From Tulasnella sp. 424 (Eukaryota; Basidiomycota; Agaricomycetes; Cantharellales; Tulasnellaceae), in NCBI GenBank assembly GCA_019633425.1, contig WSUB01000009.1, forward strand, positions 454,629-518,628: 64,000 nt of DNA, written 5' to 3'. A model generated the notes under the pieces. The model saw nothing but the letters and a program-made list of their open reading frames with translations, had not been told where the DNA came from and searched no databases. A program made the position numbers and the translations under genes. Below, piece by piece: positions 22,153-35,740 of the stretch (positions within the stretch are counted from its first letter, which is position 1; each line of letters begins with the position of its first letter).

Positions 22153-25100
22153 ATGCAACAAGCTGTGAGAGCTGCATGCCAGCAGGTTTAGTGATCCTGT
22201 TCACCCGTCGTCCGAGCCCCTCGACTTACTTTCCCGGTCCTGTGTAGGAAATTATGACCTTCAACGACAGCGTGGGCTATGTCAAGCAATCCGTTAGATC
22301 AAGTCTTGGAACTATCGTCTTTATCCGGTAGGGCACGGTTTCTACCATACTCCGCCGCGGCGCGTCCTGACCATGTCCACAGAGGTCTCTTCCCCGAGAA
22401 GAGCTTGAATAACGTGCACCTGATGTTCCGGGCCGAAGGAGAACGAGATATCGCCTACATGGTAAAACAACTGTCCAAGGAGGCTACTGGAGATGCGAAG
22501 AGAATGTACGACTACATCGTAAGTTCTTCCTTCGTCGCCGACGACTCGTTCCCTACGAAGGTATGCTTAATGACGGCTTCGATAGGAAAACGGCATTTGT
22601 GACGCCATCGAAAAACAGTACCTCAGCTCGTTCGTGTTTGCTATATATCTGGTACGCCAGTCCACATGCACGAGTTCTTTTGATTGACCGCGGGTTCTTG
22701 CAGGATCGCGATGACCCGCAAAAGTGCGCTCATCACGCCTTGACTAACCTTCCTAATTAACCAACACTTTTGCAAACAGCATCGTTGAAGCCTATACATT
22801 CAACTTCTCGGTTAGCACCCTTTGTTTCGGTGCCAACCCCGGCGATTATAGATTCATTGCCATTGCACTAGTATCGTGAAGTTCCTGGTCAAGCAGGACG
22901 CGTGCCCACCATGGACCTCAGTATGCGGGTGGAAGACACGTCTCAAGAGCCAGGATCTGGTCAACAGCAAGCCAAACAAGCATCGACCGCACCGATGGGG
23001 CGTTCTTCGCTTGAAGTTGCGATGAACCTGAGAGTACGTCACGCTATTTCGTATGATCGCTGACCATGTGCTTATGCGTCTCTTCAAAAGAAACTCCTGA
23101 GGACTATTTCCACAAGTACCTCAGTAATGGACTGCCTTCCTAGTGAGTTTACGTAGTTAGCCTACAAATTTTTTTCTAATGCCGTTCGGTAATTACCTTG
23201 ATAGGGAAACGATATGCTACCTTCAAGTTGTATTATACTCCCGAAACTCCGGAAGAGTACGAACCACCGGGATTTGCTGCCGTCGACCCCGAAGAAGCTC
23301 GCCTCTACTTTGCTACCCATCACTCCGAAGAGGTTCCTGATCGAGAAGTTTACGGGGGTATCGAAACAGCCTATCATTCGTACGGCCTTTGCTTTGCCCA
23401 TCTTCTTCACCTAGAAGCTAACGAGTCCGTAACAGGGTTGACATCAAGGTTGCCTCTCTTAGCAGTTACATTCCGCCGACGGACCTGGAAGCTACTGTTG
23501 ATAAAGCCACTCGTACAGCTGAAATTGCTGAGCAACGTGAAGATGCGCTCGACCGGAATGTTGTCTGGTCCGCTGAGGTCGACGTCCAAGCTTTGAAGGA
23601 TGCAAAGAAAGCCGACCAAGTTGACCCCATTGTCGACTCGTCGGTTGATGTCAGACCTATTGGGACGCGAGCTCAGGATGGGCAAGTAAAACTACAAGAA
23701 GGTGGTGGGCTTAGGACCTACATCGGGGCCCCCTCAGCTAGGCCAGCAGATATCCAGGCATTCGTCAGTCATTAAAGGGTATCTCGGAAATGTGACTGAC
23801 CTCAACCTGGGCCTCAGAACGACGAAGAATACACCCAAGACGTCGTCGAGACCCAGCCTATCGAACCTGAGTATTCCCGTCCTACGACCCCCGTTGGTCA
23901 AGCAACGTTACAGATGGACACGCTGCAGTTGGCCGACTGCGTTGTCCAAAATCTTGCATGCTTGGATGATACTGAAATGCTTTGTAAGCTCTTTTCTCCA
24001 TCGTATAACTTCGTTTTCTCTAACTGATGCTTGTCGGAAAGATGCCGATACTCAGATGCCGCTGGTCCAGAATCACGCTCCTCTGGAACAAGTCAGCATG
24101 GACGTTGATGGAGCTCCGTTACCCCGTTCGACGACGCCCCCAGGCAAACCAAATATCCAGCCTTCATCGAAGACCCTTCGCTCGGAATCAATACCAAGGA
24201 CTGCACCGCCACCGCCTTGCAGCTGTGGAGGCAAGGTAGGCGCTATGCTTCAGGTCCTGTTATTCACCTCTCAAGACCCTCTTCAGAGTAACAAAAAGGA
24301 GCCCGAGATTGTATGCGGTACCTGCTATGGGGTATTTCATGTCTGGTGTGCCGTGTTTCTTCCTCGAGTCTGTTCTACGTGGACGCTAACCCCGTCGTTC
24401 ATAGCTGCATGGGGTAAGCTACGCCGATCAACACCCCTAGATGCGTGGTCTAAAGGTCTCCCAGGTACCTTGGACTCGATGATTCTCGATTGCCGAAGTC
24501 ATTCGATTGCTTTAAATGTCGGCTCGACAAATGTCCCCGAGTTGGATTCCTATCAGACGACAGGAGAGTCGAGGTGGAAAACAACTGGCATGCTCTTTGC
24601 TTGTTCAGGTGAAGAAACATCTCCTTCCTGGTCATGCTGAGCACCCGCTCACTAAATTCCTGTCTTACAGGCGTGCGCTTAAGATTACCAAAGACGGTGC
24701 TGTTCTTCAGACTGCAGTGGCCCTGAGCAAACGACTTGGTGAGCGACAACGTGCTTTCTGGAATAATATTATTAGGTCTGACTTGTTTTTGGTATAGACT
24801 GCCCGAACAAATTGGGTCAGCAGATGAAGAAACGGCTTGAGGACGAAGGTATGCTATCCTCCTCTGCGCTACTGACGTTGTTCCATCCACCTACGCCTTC
24901 GCTCCTATTTATCAGGTTTTATCGCTCCCGAAACTATCGAGATGGTAGATGTTTTTGAAGAGTCTGCGCCTGCAAAAGGCAAGAAGAAAGCCAAGAAACC
25001 TGCGAAAGGGAATAGGGGCAAGCTCGTAATGGTTTGGTCAGAGGAAAACAAGAGGAAGTTTATGCGCTACTTCAAGCCTGGAGGCACTTTCGAGCGTGCT

Positions 25101-25688
25101 ATATATAACTTTGTGGGTAATATTCTCTGACTCCGGGCCTAGTTTGGATGTTTATTATCGCCATTAGAGCGCGGGAGGTGGTGGAGTACAGAGTATGGTC
25201 CCCTCACAACAGGCGAGTACATTAGTTCCACCACTGCCTCACTGATAATTTGGAGACTAGATCAACGTCCTAATGCCATTATAGGTGTACGAACTTTCAT
25301 GTTTATCATCTGGCATCTCCCCGGTCTGATCCTTTTTGCGTCGCTTCGCAGTCTCCCCTCTCAGGACCAGAATCAGCCAGAAGCACTCGCAACTCCCAAG
25401 GCTTCGAGAAAAAGCGCTAAGACATTCACATCTGCTAAAGTTGCTCACTCTTCTCGTCAACCACTTCTTGATCGCCAAGAGACAGCGCCGGACTCGCTCC
25501 CGAACAACAGATCCGATGCCGCTCCTAGATCTCCTCTTAAGCGTCCTCCTGCTCTCGAAGACTCTATGTTCGCACCTCCTCTAAGCGCTCGGAAACGGTC
25601 TCGCTCTGCTGGTAAGACTATCACGTATGCTTCGCGCAAGAAGTTGAAGATGTCGATGGCCACTGGGGATTTGGATATGGAAGAGTAA
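22153..25688 (+). CDS. HOP1: Hop1-like meiotic HORMA-domain protein with PHD finger
   Basis: Hop1 is a meiotic chromosome-axis protein that promotes double-strand breaks and homologue bias. I start at the ATG at 22153 (MQQA), whose exon splices (GTGAGA..TGTAG) to EIMTFNDSVGYVKQSVRSSL. The HORMA core continues with GTIVFIRGLFPEKSLNNVHL, RMYDYI, IVEAYTFNFS and KRYATFKLYYTPETPEEYEP. Downstream, a cysteine cluster (CSCGGK, then VCGTCYGVFHVWC and a third Cys group near 24520) fits a PHD-type zinc finger. A Lys-rich winged-helix-like part follows (KKRLEDEGFIAPETIEMV), and the basic tail ends SMATGDLDMEE. This HORMA-PHD-wHTH order fits Hop1 chromatin-binding regions. About fifteen introns; boundaries between 22.6 and 24.9 kb are approximate. 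Confidence 0.85.
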
Positions 25689-26010
25689 GGCTGGAGAGCA
25701 AAAGTGAATGTCGAACGGCAGGTGGTGTTCATGATTCTTGCAATCATCGTCTGGTCGTCCCAATAGGCTAACTTCGACGTTATAATAATAATAAAATGCT
25801 TTGTAATGATTGTTATGAGTGAGGGGCTTCGCGCGAGATCGCTGACGTAATGATGACAGGATAACGGTGACTTGCGGTTAACCGGTTGTCCGTGAAGTGG
25901 GTTTCCCGGTCCATGAACCACAGCTCCGTTGAGACAAAGAGAGGTCTTTCTACCCTATCCAGTGTTAATTTTTTTTTCCAAGGAGACTTTTGAAGACGAG
26001 AAACCGCAAG

Positions 26011-28734
26011 ATGCAACTACTCGACCTTCCGGACGAACTCTTGATTGCTATACTGTCCAATCTGGACCCTCCTTCGTTCCGGAGCTGTATGCTTGTGAGT
26101 CTGAGGGATTATAGCCACCCACACTGAGACCATGATTGATGATCATTGCTATAGGTTTGCAGGCTGTTTAAGGCGTTGATGGATGGTGAGAGTCCCTTTG
26201 TCTGCGATACGGAATACCCACGAGAGGTCGAACTGACTGGTACCTGATTCCTTTCACCGCTCGATTCAAGATTCCACCGTCTTGCAGTATATAGTCGCTT
26301 TAAACCAAGCGGGCTACGTAGATGGCCCTTCCACGTGTACTATTTCCACCGCCGAACGGCTCCGTCGCCTCCAACACCACCAATCCGCCTGGAGAGACTT
26401 GAGTTGGGATCGAATGGACACATACAACATTGATCACCGCACAGGAACCTATGAGTTATACGGTGGAGTTTACGCGCAGGGCTTGGAGAATTTGGTTGAT
26501 CCGATGAGCCAAGGGACGAGGGGGCTAGAATTGGTTGAGTTCCCAAGTTTGCTGAGGAATCAGACGGAGGGACATAAATGGCGGATACCTGATTTCGGGT
26601 TTGATGTCAAGGTTGGTGGCGGGGAAAGGCTATATGTCGGCTCCGAGGGGAGTTGGGCTAGCAAGGTTCTGACCGCGTGCACTGCTAGGACTTCGGAATG
26701 GATCCAGACAAGGACTTACTGGTGCTCGTTGAGAAACCGCCCAAGAAGTACGTGAAGCTATAATCATTTCTTCTGTAAATTAACTGTCCTCACGTCAACG
26801 CCACTCGCCGTTTAGGACCCTCGCGGACCCAAATCCATCGCTCTCCGTGCACCTTCTAGCTCTGCGAGATCCTGACGCCAAACCTCACCCACTGGCTCAG
26901 CACCCGGTATTATACTACAAACCTCGGATTTGGCATCGTAAATACCACTTCTGGATCCAGGTCATAGGAGATGTTTTGGCCGTTATGTTCATGCCCGAGA
27001 TCCTGCAGCAAGACCAATCGATTGCCGACCAGCTATTAGACGAAACAGTCATCTGGGTATGTTCAAATCTAAATAACCGCTCTCCGAATTTGGTAAGATT
27101 GTTGTCTGACGGGCTTATCCTCCAGAAATGGAAGACTGGCGAGCTAGTCACGGTAAGTGAATCCGGGTCGGAGATCCGTATGTTTACACGTGCAAGGCGT
27201 TGATTAACTTTCTTGACGGAACACGTAGAGCATCAGATGCGAACCTGGCTATGAGGCAGGGTCCTTCTCATTCCTCACAAACGATATTATTGTGATTCCC
27301 AGCACGAAAGACGAGAAGATCCCGGAGCTCCGACTTTACCGGCTCCCAACTCAAAAAACGCCTTCCGAAGCCTCCTCAAGTTCGGCGAAAGCCTCCACTT
27401 TACTGGCTATATTCCATTTCCCAGAGTTCAAGGACTCGGTAATGGCTTGTGGGATAATTTGCCGGGCAGACCCTTCGCCTTGGGTCCCTCCGTCTCGTAG
27501 CCCTATCCACAGGAACGTGCGGTCATCGGAAAGGGATTATGACGTACCGGTTTGGCCTGCGCATGGTGCGGCTCCGTTTGCACCGCATCCTTCAAGTCGA
27601 CTGTTAGTCATAAGCTTGGACATCGTAACGATGGGGGGTTGGCCTGGATGGATCGCCCAGCAGGTGCCTTGGCAGCAGCCAATGTCGAGGAAACACTCAA
27701 TATTCACGAAAGGGGACGTGCTTCTTGAGGCTTGGAGAAAAGGGCTCGACGACCGAACAGCAATAGGAATAGACGCCGTGGATAGCGTCGTGGAGATTCC
27801 GTGGGAGGTCTGGGGACCGGCTGGGACCAGGATGCTGAGTGAGGCAACTGATCCTTCGGCGGTGTGCTATGTTTACGGGCTGAGGTACATTCGATGTGAG
27901 TCTTCCCCTGTGATGAGGCTGGGTCTGAGGGTGCTCTTCATAGGGTCTGGAAACGCTGACAATCGACCTCACATTTTTTCCCATCTTGGGTCTTTAGTGG
28001 TGGCGATGGGAGCAGATGAAGATCGTGCTGTCCACATCCGTGTCATGGACTTTAACGACAGAGAATTTGATCGCAGTTATCACGAGGATGTGGTGGCTCA
28101 GACCGCCGGAGCGGAGGAGAGGTCAGGGCGGAGGGGCGCAGAATGTGGAGCACCCGAGGAACCCGAGCCGGCCCTAAATGGGATTAATGAGAACCAAGCG
28201 GAGCCAGGGGAAGTATCACAGGAGCTAGCCGAGCAGCTGGTTATTGTTGACGATGACGGAGATGATAACTGGGTCGACGAGGAGGAAGAGGAGGAAGAGG
28301 AGGGCGAGGACGAAGAAGATGAAGAACTGGAATGGGAAGTGCAGCAGGAGACGAATTTAGCGCGTTCTGCGAGGAGACGAAGAGACGCGATCCTTGGGTT
28401 CGGTAGCCTTTGCATTCAGGGGCCGGAGGAGAAGGCACGGTGCGAGCGGATGGGTATTGCGTACCACGAGTCGTACCTGGAGGACGACTATGTGTTCAAG
28501 TACCGAATCACGACGTCCTTGCCTTTCCGCTGGTCGTTCAAGACTGCACCAGAGATTCAACGATGGACTTCGTGCATGCTAGACGACGAGCACATCATCG
28601 GACTCAAGGTACGTCAGGATTCGCCCACTGGACCATGCGGGCTGCAGTGCGCTGACCCTTGTTGTGTGTTTCAGAGAACTCAGCGGACCTCCCTGAGTGA
28701 TATCGCCGTGACAGTAGATATCCTAACCCTGTGA
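26011..28734 (+). CDS. F-box protein
   Basis: The ATG at 26011 starts an N-terminal F-box, LLDLPDELLIAILSNLDPP..RSCMLVCRLFKALMD, completed across an intron. F-box proteins join substrates to SCF ubiquitin ligases through Skp1. The remaining roughly 700 residues look like the beta-rich C-terminal part common in large basidiomycete F-box families (RDLSWDRMDTYNIDHRTGTY, YHFWIQVIGDVLAVMF, GIDAVDSVVEIPWEVWGPAG). They carry no motif that names a substrate. Near the end a long Asp/Glu-rich stretch (codons at about 28250-28345) may be a disordered acidic linker. At least five introns; an intron of about 100 nt follows the residues LRYIR. The stop is the TGA at 28732-28734. The substrate is unknown. 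Confidence 0.8.
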
Positions 28735-29038
28735 TGATAGAACTGAGGGACTCTTCCTAATGCAAGCAAATGAATATTGAAACAATAATAAGCATCTGAA
28801 ACAAATAAATACCATAAAAGGAAATGATCGCACGGGGCTTGACGTGTTTGATTGGCAAAGCCAGGGATGCGGTTCCGACATCTAAAGGCCGATAAGTCCA
28901 CTGGACGGACTCTGACGTTTATCCGATCCCTGCCGCAGCGGGTCCCTCCCTCAATCGACAATAATAAGTAGGAGGGCTTTATATTAGCTCCATCGCTCCG
29001 GCGGCTCTGTCCAGACTCTCAGTCCCTCATCGGCTCCA

Positions 29039-31246
29039 ATGGCAGATCCAGGTCCTTCTTCATCTCACAACACAAAAAAATCAACATCCACCAAATCGTC
29101 AGCAGCAGCAGCTCGTCAAGATAAACAAGACTTGGATCAAAAACATACCAAAGCTTTCGACTTCACTCAGAGGAAACGATGGGCCGACATCCTCGTCAAC
29201 GAGCTCTCAGGGGCTGTTATGCTCGTCTTGTCTACTGCGGCCACTATCGTCTTTGTCGGCGAGGCCGCGAGGGAGCTCCTCAACTGGAATGACACGAGTG
29301 TCCAAGGGATGGAGCTTACCACTTTGATCCACCGTACGTTCTCTTCTCTTTCAGTTCGAAGAACCCGAGTCTCATCATCCGTTGGACAGCCGACGACGTC
29401 GACCCGTTCACCAAAGCCTTTCTCGGTTGCATTCGCGAACAGGCTGAGCTGGCCATTTTCGTCCGTCTCAAATCTTACCACACGGAATCCGCTCTCAACC
29501 ACACAGGGGGAAAATGGCCGTTATACGAAATCAGGGGCCACCCTCATTTCGGGCCACCCAGCCCATCAGCACCGTTTCCTATGGCTTCCGGGTTTCCCCA
29601 AGCGGAATGCAAGGCGTTTTTCGCCACCGCCAGACCGTACCCAACGCGCGGCAGTGCAATGTACGTTTTTTTTTTTTTCATATCCGTCTCTTCCTTCTCT
29701 ACCCCGGCATATTCTTGTGGACCATCTTTCTCCTTCCGAGAGCAACGGAGCTTCTTTCGCCTCGAACTTCGGGATACCCCGTACTAAACCACTTTAACCT
29801 CACCCCCCAACCCCTTTTCTTCGCGTTTCAGACTCGACTCCTTTCTCGAACTCAAAGTCGAGAACCAGCGACTCAACCAGAGACTAGAGGTTCGTTCTTT
29901 TTGACCTGTCACCCAGGCCTCCCTTGATTGTGTGTTTTTTCCCCCCGACCCTAACCCAAATTGGTATATCTGATTAGGAACTCCGGATCGCTCATCCAAG
30001 TCTGGTAGCCGCGGTCAAGGAAGAGGCCGCTGTGGCTGCTGCTAGTGCTCCGGCTCGGAGACGAGCTGAGAAAGAATCTCGAAGTACCGATGATATCGCA
30101 GTCGACTCGAATGGGGCGCCGTTGCATCCTATGGCATTCGATTTTGCATTTCCACCCTCCCAGGGCAGTGCATTGTCCGGCGGCGTGCCATCCATTCCGG
30201 CCACGGGAGACGCCGTCAGCACGCTTCGCAGGCATAGCGTGGCTGGCATTTCCGGAGAAGAAACGTCATCCAGAAAACGAGGCAAGGTACGGTTGGGCAG
30301 TGTTTCCTTGTATATCACGGAACGCCGGGGACTCATTTCTCGAATCTATTTATCATAGCGGAAAGCCGCAGGTCTGGAACAAAGAGTCTGCCACACTTGC
30401 GGTAGGACCGATTCTCCAGAATGGCGAAAGGTGAGTAAGCGAGCGTGTTTGCGCTATCCCCTTTAGCCTTAAATGCTCCCTTTTCGGTTGATATTGACAA
30501 TCAATCCCCACTCTGCGTCTTTTTAGGGTCCCCTTGGACCGAAAACTCTATGTAACGCTTGTGGTCTTCGGTTTTCGAAGAAAGTCAAAACCAAAGCGTC
30601 AGATCCTTCGTCCAACGACAAGGACGAGCAGGCCAATGTCGACGGCGGCTTGGACGGGGACGACGGACTGGGAGACGATGATGCCGCTGATGTCGGGGAC
30701 CTGGGTGGGGACGCTGCCGGCATAGTGGACAGCGGAGGGATTACACAGTCGCCCATCATGCAAACCCAGCATGAGTTAGGCTTTCCTGGCAGTAGAATGA
30801 GCTACGACCTCGGCGGCATGGCTCCTCCTCTCCCTCCCCCAAACAAACTCGCACAATCCCATCAACATTCAGGGAGACATTCGTTCTCCGGATTACTCGC
30901 GTCCCCGTCATCCCTGTTTCCTTATACGAACGGCGGCGGCTCCGGCTCCAGCGATTACTTCCCTGTCAGCGTGACGATGTCCATGCCCAACGATCTATCC
31001 GGTTGGTTCGCCCCCGGCAGCGGTCGAACTCCAACGTACGGTCATTCTGGATACCCTCCAGTCGGGGACGCTGAGAACCCCATTCGAGCTCCCCAGCCGA
31101 AACAGGCTTTACCGCCTCTTCAAACCCAGTTCAGCTATAACGGGGGGTTGGGAGGTGGATCGTCAGGTTCCCTTTCGTCGTCTGCACATCCGATGACCTC
31201 GCCTGGGCCTGTGTATCACTACCAACCGCCTGGAAGACAGGCGTAA
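29039..31246 (+). CDS. wc-2: White collar 2-type PAS/GATA transcription factor
   Basis: WC-2 pairs with the LOV photoreceptor WC-1 to activate light-responsive genes, including those for mushroom development. The start is the ATG at 29039 (MADPGPSSSHNTKKST). The PAS domain spans about residues 40-130: WADILVNELSGAVMLVLS, then ELLNWNDTSVQGMELTTLIH, spliced to PDDVDPFTKAFLGCIREQAE. A coiled-coil-like stretch (LELKVENQRLNQRLEELR) precedes a disordered basic linker. The single GATA finger C-x2-C-x18-C-x2-C is rebuilt across an intron (CHTCGRTDSPEWRK, then GPLGPKTLCNACGLRFSKK). The tail is low-complexity and ends YHYQPPGRQA. The PAS domain has no flavin-binding Cys motif, so it is not itself a LOV sensor. 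Introns lie at about 29334, 29661, 29910, 30287 and 30430. Confidence 0.92.
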
Positions 31247-32039
31247 CGATGCTTCGCAACATAATATTTTGAAGGTTCGCGCATTTTCATTTTGATCGCC
31301 AGAATGCGTGGTACCTATACCCCCCTGGCACTTCTGCATTGCCCCGTCTGCCGTCGCTCTCGCATCATTCATGCCCCCTACTCTTCAGCATCGATATATC
31401 GTCTCGTTTACCCTACTCTTGTTGGCTGTCGCTTTGTCGCTTTATTCACGCTGGCTGTAACACTGCGCACGCATTTTTGTTTATAACCTCGGTCTTGGAA
31501 CAGTATAGGCCTCAATGTGTCCTGTATGTATATGTATGTAGTAACGATTACAATCTCATATATCTGTTGTTAGTGATTCGTTCCCTGTAGATGCTTCAAG
31601 GGACAGGAAAAGGCGTTCCAAACTGGATGTATTACATCGCCTCGCTCATCCGAACGAAGGTTGAGAGGAGAAGAACAATGATCAGCAGGACCAATGGCAC
31701 AACAGTAGATACGACAAAGAATAGGCGATACGAGACAGATATTGCGACGAACGAGGACAAGTGCGTACGAAATAAGTTTGCGGTATGAACAACAAGCAGT
31801 CCATCATCGTCCGAGGTGGTGCTACTAGTCCATAGTCCGTGCGTGTGAGTTGGTTGATTGGTTAAAGGAAAAGGAAACTGATGCGCAGTGATTGGGGAGA
31901 GATAGAGAGAACAGAACGACAGACTACTATGACATGAGATGCAGATACGACAAGGGGTGCATATAGTCCATTGCGTAAGGACGTTAAGAGAGACAATGGA
32001 ATAATACTTAGCAGAAATGCGGCTTATCACTCAACGTCT
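31247..32039. other. Tail-to-tail intergenic region
   Basis: About 790 bp between the stops of wc-2 (plus) and the YTH gene (minus). It holds both 3' ends, with AT-rich stretches near 31500-31560 that could serve as polyadenylation regions. I see no further gene or repeat. Confidence 0.5.
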
Positions 32040-35000
32040 TCAAATGCGGTTGGTCGGAGGGCTTGCCATGCCGCCAAAATTCATCGGCCCGTTACCTTGT
32101 CTCGGAGGCGGAGTTTGGCGGGTGTCCTGCTGAGGGAGCATCTGGGCCGAGAAATTTTGGGGCGGTGATGCAAAGTTACCTCCCATAGCAGGAGGAAGGG
32201 ATGCCTGACGAGAGGGCATGTTCGGTTGAGGAGAAGGGTGTTGCTGAGGAGCAGCTGGTGGTTGGCCAACCATCGGTTGGTTGTTGACGAGAGTCTTCTG
32301 AAGCGACTGGAGCTGAATAAACGCAGAGGTAATCATTAGGGTGGCTCTGATTGCCGGAGACACGGCCTGCGCCCACCTCATAGAATGCAAAGTCTTGCAA
32401 GAGAGACGTCCTCGACGGGTGCGCCAAGAAAATTCTCAGCATCTCCTGCCCAGCCTCAGGTGGTAGCTCTTGAGTATCTCGAGAATTAGTGACGGGCTTC
32501 ATCTCTTGGGTATTGCTAAGAGCCGAGGAACGACGGTCCATCAGTATGGCCAATTGCACCTCACGAATGGCTGAGAAACTCTTACGTCAAGCGGATGTGC
32601 CTCAAGACGGAATTGGGAACATCCCGGACGAAGATCCACTTGACTTTGATAACGCCCTTCCACTTATCTTGAGCCCAAACAGTGCTGCTACGGGTATAAT
32701 CAACCTTTGGGTAGATGCCCTCGTCAGCTCGGTAACTAGCTGGGCAAAAGCGGATCATCCCACCGGTGTAAGCATCTCCGCGACACCGCAGAAATGTCCG
32801 CTAGCATTGACGCTGAAGAACAGATAAATAGGACCGCGACCGTTGTTCTCTTTGAACGCTTTATCAAGTCGTTTGTTCCCGGGTTCAGTGGATGACCAGA
32901 TCTCATACTTGAGGGACTTGTGGACGTCGTCTTCGGTATAAGACTTGATGACAAAGTAGCGGGCCTACAGATACACACCACGAATGAGTCGACTGAGCTG
33001 TGCAGAAACCACGCGTCGAACTTACAAAGCCAGGTTTAGTGTCAAATGTTGTCGGGTTGTACCCTTTGGCCGTAAGGAGCGACTGGACGTCGACGGGGCT
33101 TGCTAGTGGATTATCCGACATGTCTCCTGCACCAGCGTTATTGAACCCTCCAAAGGCAGGCCCGTTGCCATTTGCAGCCAATCCACCATTGAGGATCGCG
33201 CTCCCGCTTGCTTGAGCATTCAGACGCGTCGCGGGGAGACCATGGTGCTGTGGCTGAGCGTACTGTCCGTGTGGGGCACCAGTGTACAGCTGCTGAGTCT
33301 GAAGAAGCTGCTGTTGAAGCATCTGCTGTTGCAGAAGCTGGAGGTTTTGCAAACCCTGGTTGAAGCCCTGCATCTGCGACGCGGCTGCACCCTGTAGGAA
33401 AGGAGGTTGTGGCTGTCCAGGCACACTCTGTGGCCCTTGCTGCTGCTGCATAATGGCTTGCATGATCTGCTGTTGCAACGCTGGGTCGAACGAACTGAAT
33501 ACAGTTGGGTTGGCGAAGATCTGCGCTGGGTTGAACGACCCATTGGAAGCGGGATCGTGTTGAAGGTGGGCAGGAGAGCGGCTACCAACGATGCGCTGCT
33601 TTTCGTCCCAGGCGGTTCCAGTGGCTGTTAAGGGCTTGTCGCGGTCTCGGCTTGCAGATCCAACTGGAGTGGGTCCACCATCCCCAAGGTGGTCCTTGGT
33701 GCCTCCAAGTTCTTCGCCAAGGGGTAGACCTCCGCCAGGGTGTGGGACGTAAGCCGCGGCACTAACGGGCCCCAAGTCTTTCTGAGCGCCTTGAGACTGA
33801 GGTAAGTTGGTCACGAGGGACAGCTTATGAATGGGCGAACGGCCTGAAGATGCCGTTACTTGACTGGCAGGGTGAGAACCAGCCTGAAGCGTGTTGGGTG
33901 ATTTGAGGGCGGCCGCGGCAATTGCTGAGGCATACGGGAGCTCGCTGGTGTTGTTCGGCGAGGGCGAACGGAATCGCGGTGGGTACGTAGGAGGAGGGGT
34001 TAGTTTGCGGTTGTGATTCGGATTTGGAGGAGGTTGTGACAGGGTTTGGGTGTTATTAGCGTTGCTATACACAGATGTATAGTAACTGCCGTACGGCGCA
34101 TGACGTTGCTGGGCGTCGAGCTCAATACCGGCTAATCCGCGCTGAATGTTGTCCACCAAGTCATCACCACCGGAATGAGTTGGTGCAACTGGTTGTCCCC
34201 AAGGCGAAGTGGTTCCGCTGTTGGAAGATTGAGCGCCCCAAGGTTTTCCGTGACCCGCACTGCCATGTCCGGTGCTGTTCGACGTGGGCGAAACGACGCC
34301 TTCGTCGTCTTGCTCGTCGCCCGCTAGAGCTTGGCTGTCAGAGGGGTAGTCGACAGGTACAGGCGGAATATCGGATGGACGGGGATGGTTGCTACGGCTG
34401 GTCTTGCCAATGGTAGCAGAACGCATTAGGGACCTGGCGGCAGAACCACCAGCGTGACCATGGGCACCATATGTCAAGGACTGGTGACGACGGACGCCAG
34501 CACCAGCTGAGCCTTGCAATGGAGCAATAGAAGCGTCTTCAGACATCATAGGCGCGATGGAGGATGACTGGGAAGATTGGGAGAGAGTGCGAGTATGTTC
34601 GTTGGAGGGAGGGAGATGAGGATTTGAAAGTGGACCGCTAAAGGACTCTGGAGCCAGCTGACAAAATAGAAGCAGTGAGGCGATGAGTGGGACATGAAGA
34701 AGACGCCAGGGCTGTAAGGTAACATACATCATCGCCTCTCCAGTCTCGGATTTGATCCCACAGAGCTTCATCCTGCTCGTCTCCATCTATGCCGTGCTCG
34801 GCCGTAATTGCGGAAAGACTGTTCATCCCGACTCTGGAAGGTGTCATAGTACCAGAAGAAGCACCATGTTGGCGAGCGTATACTGGGAAAGTGGGGAAAA
34901 ACGATCGGGATGAGCTTCGTCGACGGCGGGGAAGAAGGTAAATTAGAGACACGGGCGCTCAACTCACGTCGACTATTGGTATACTTGGACTTTGAGGAAG

Positions 35001-35232
35001 GTAAAGAACTCTGTCTGTGAAGACCTTTGCCTTCTCCTACAGCACCGACTCCTCCTACCCAGTCGCTTCCGACGACTTCGTCTTCGTTTTCCGCAGCGGC
35101 TTCAGACATTTGCCCGACTCGGGGGTGAGCCCTAGGAGGTCTGCGCGCCGCTGAAATAGTATGGTGTCTTCTGACCGAGGCTGAAAGATCGTTTGCTAAG
35201 TCGTCTGGGTATTCGAGGTCGTTGGCAGCCAT
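32040..35232 (-). CDS. YTH-domain RNA-binding protein (m6A reader type)
   Basis: YTH domains bind N6-methyladenosine in RNA. The start chosen is the ATG at 35232 ([19 protein letters not shown]); an upstream open frame reaches 35478 but is less protein-like. About 600 residues of disordered Ser/Pro/Gly/Gln-rich sequence follow, with Gln runs near 33300-33480. The YTH domain is then split by introns: [57 protein letters not shown], and a segment near 32700 with [15 protein letters not shown] and [11 protein letters not shown]. The Trp in IWSST and in VWAQDKW occupy expected aromatic-cage positions. A C-terminal Pro/Gln-rich tail ends PPTNRI at the TGA at 32040. The layout is DF-type: long disordered N-terminus, C-terminal YTH. 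Targets are unknown. Confidence 0.9.
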
Positions 35233-35740
35233 GGTTGAAGGGATGAGTGGATGAGGATGAATGTGGTAGTGAGATGGTGGTAGTAGATTCGATGTCGGTT
35301 GTTTCCAATCTGGTCGGGTGAACACGAGGGAAACCTTGACCCCTCCCCCCGCCACTTGTTCGGAAAACGCGCTCACGCATTGCATCCCGTTCAAGATCAT
35401 GGCTAGAGGAAATGTTGCGGGTATTTTTACGACTCCAGATTCTGAGATATCGTCTGCTATTTGAGCACCTGGGCCCACGACGGCTGTACACGCAGCGGCT
35501 GATAGCTTTTCAGGGACTGCGGCAAGGCAACATCCTGACTTGAGGTCTTTCCCTCAAGCATCCCACCTATCACGCCTCGACCTGCACAGCGCCACCGGCG
35601 AATACTATACTCCAAGCCGCAGTGCGTCATTCACGAAGATCAAAGAAACATTATAATCTCGCGGTCCCACCTTGTCGCGAGGCTTTTCGATAGCCACCGA
35701 AGCATTTTTAGGATCAGGCGGTGCTCGGCCTCCCCTTTGG
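35233..35740. promoter_or_regulatory. Divergent promoter region, YTH and TilS-like genes
   Basis: About 500 bp separate the two divergent starts and should contain both promoters. Open frames extend into this region on the minus strand (to 35491) but carry no recognisable domain. I see no clear regulatory motif. Confidence 0.4.

Noticed and set aside
28098..28415. Minus-strand Ser/Pro-rich open frame
   Set aside because: It is the complement of the acidic GAG/GAA-rich run in the F-box gene; the repeat composition alone explains the open frame.
34638..34952. Separate minus-strand gene inside the YTH gene
   Set aside because: The frame overlaps intron-exon junctions of the YTH N-terminal region and has no motif of its own.
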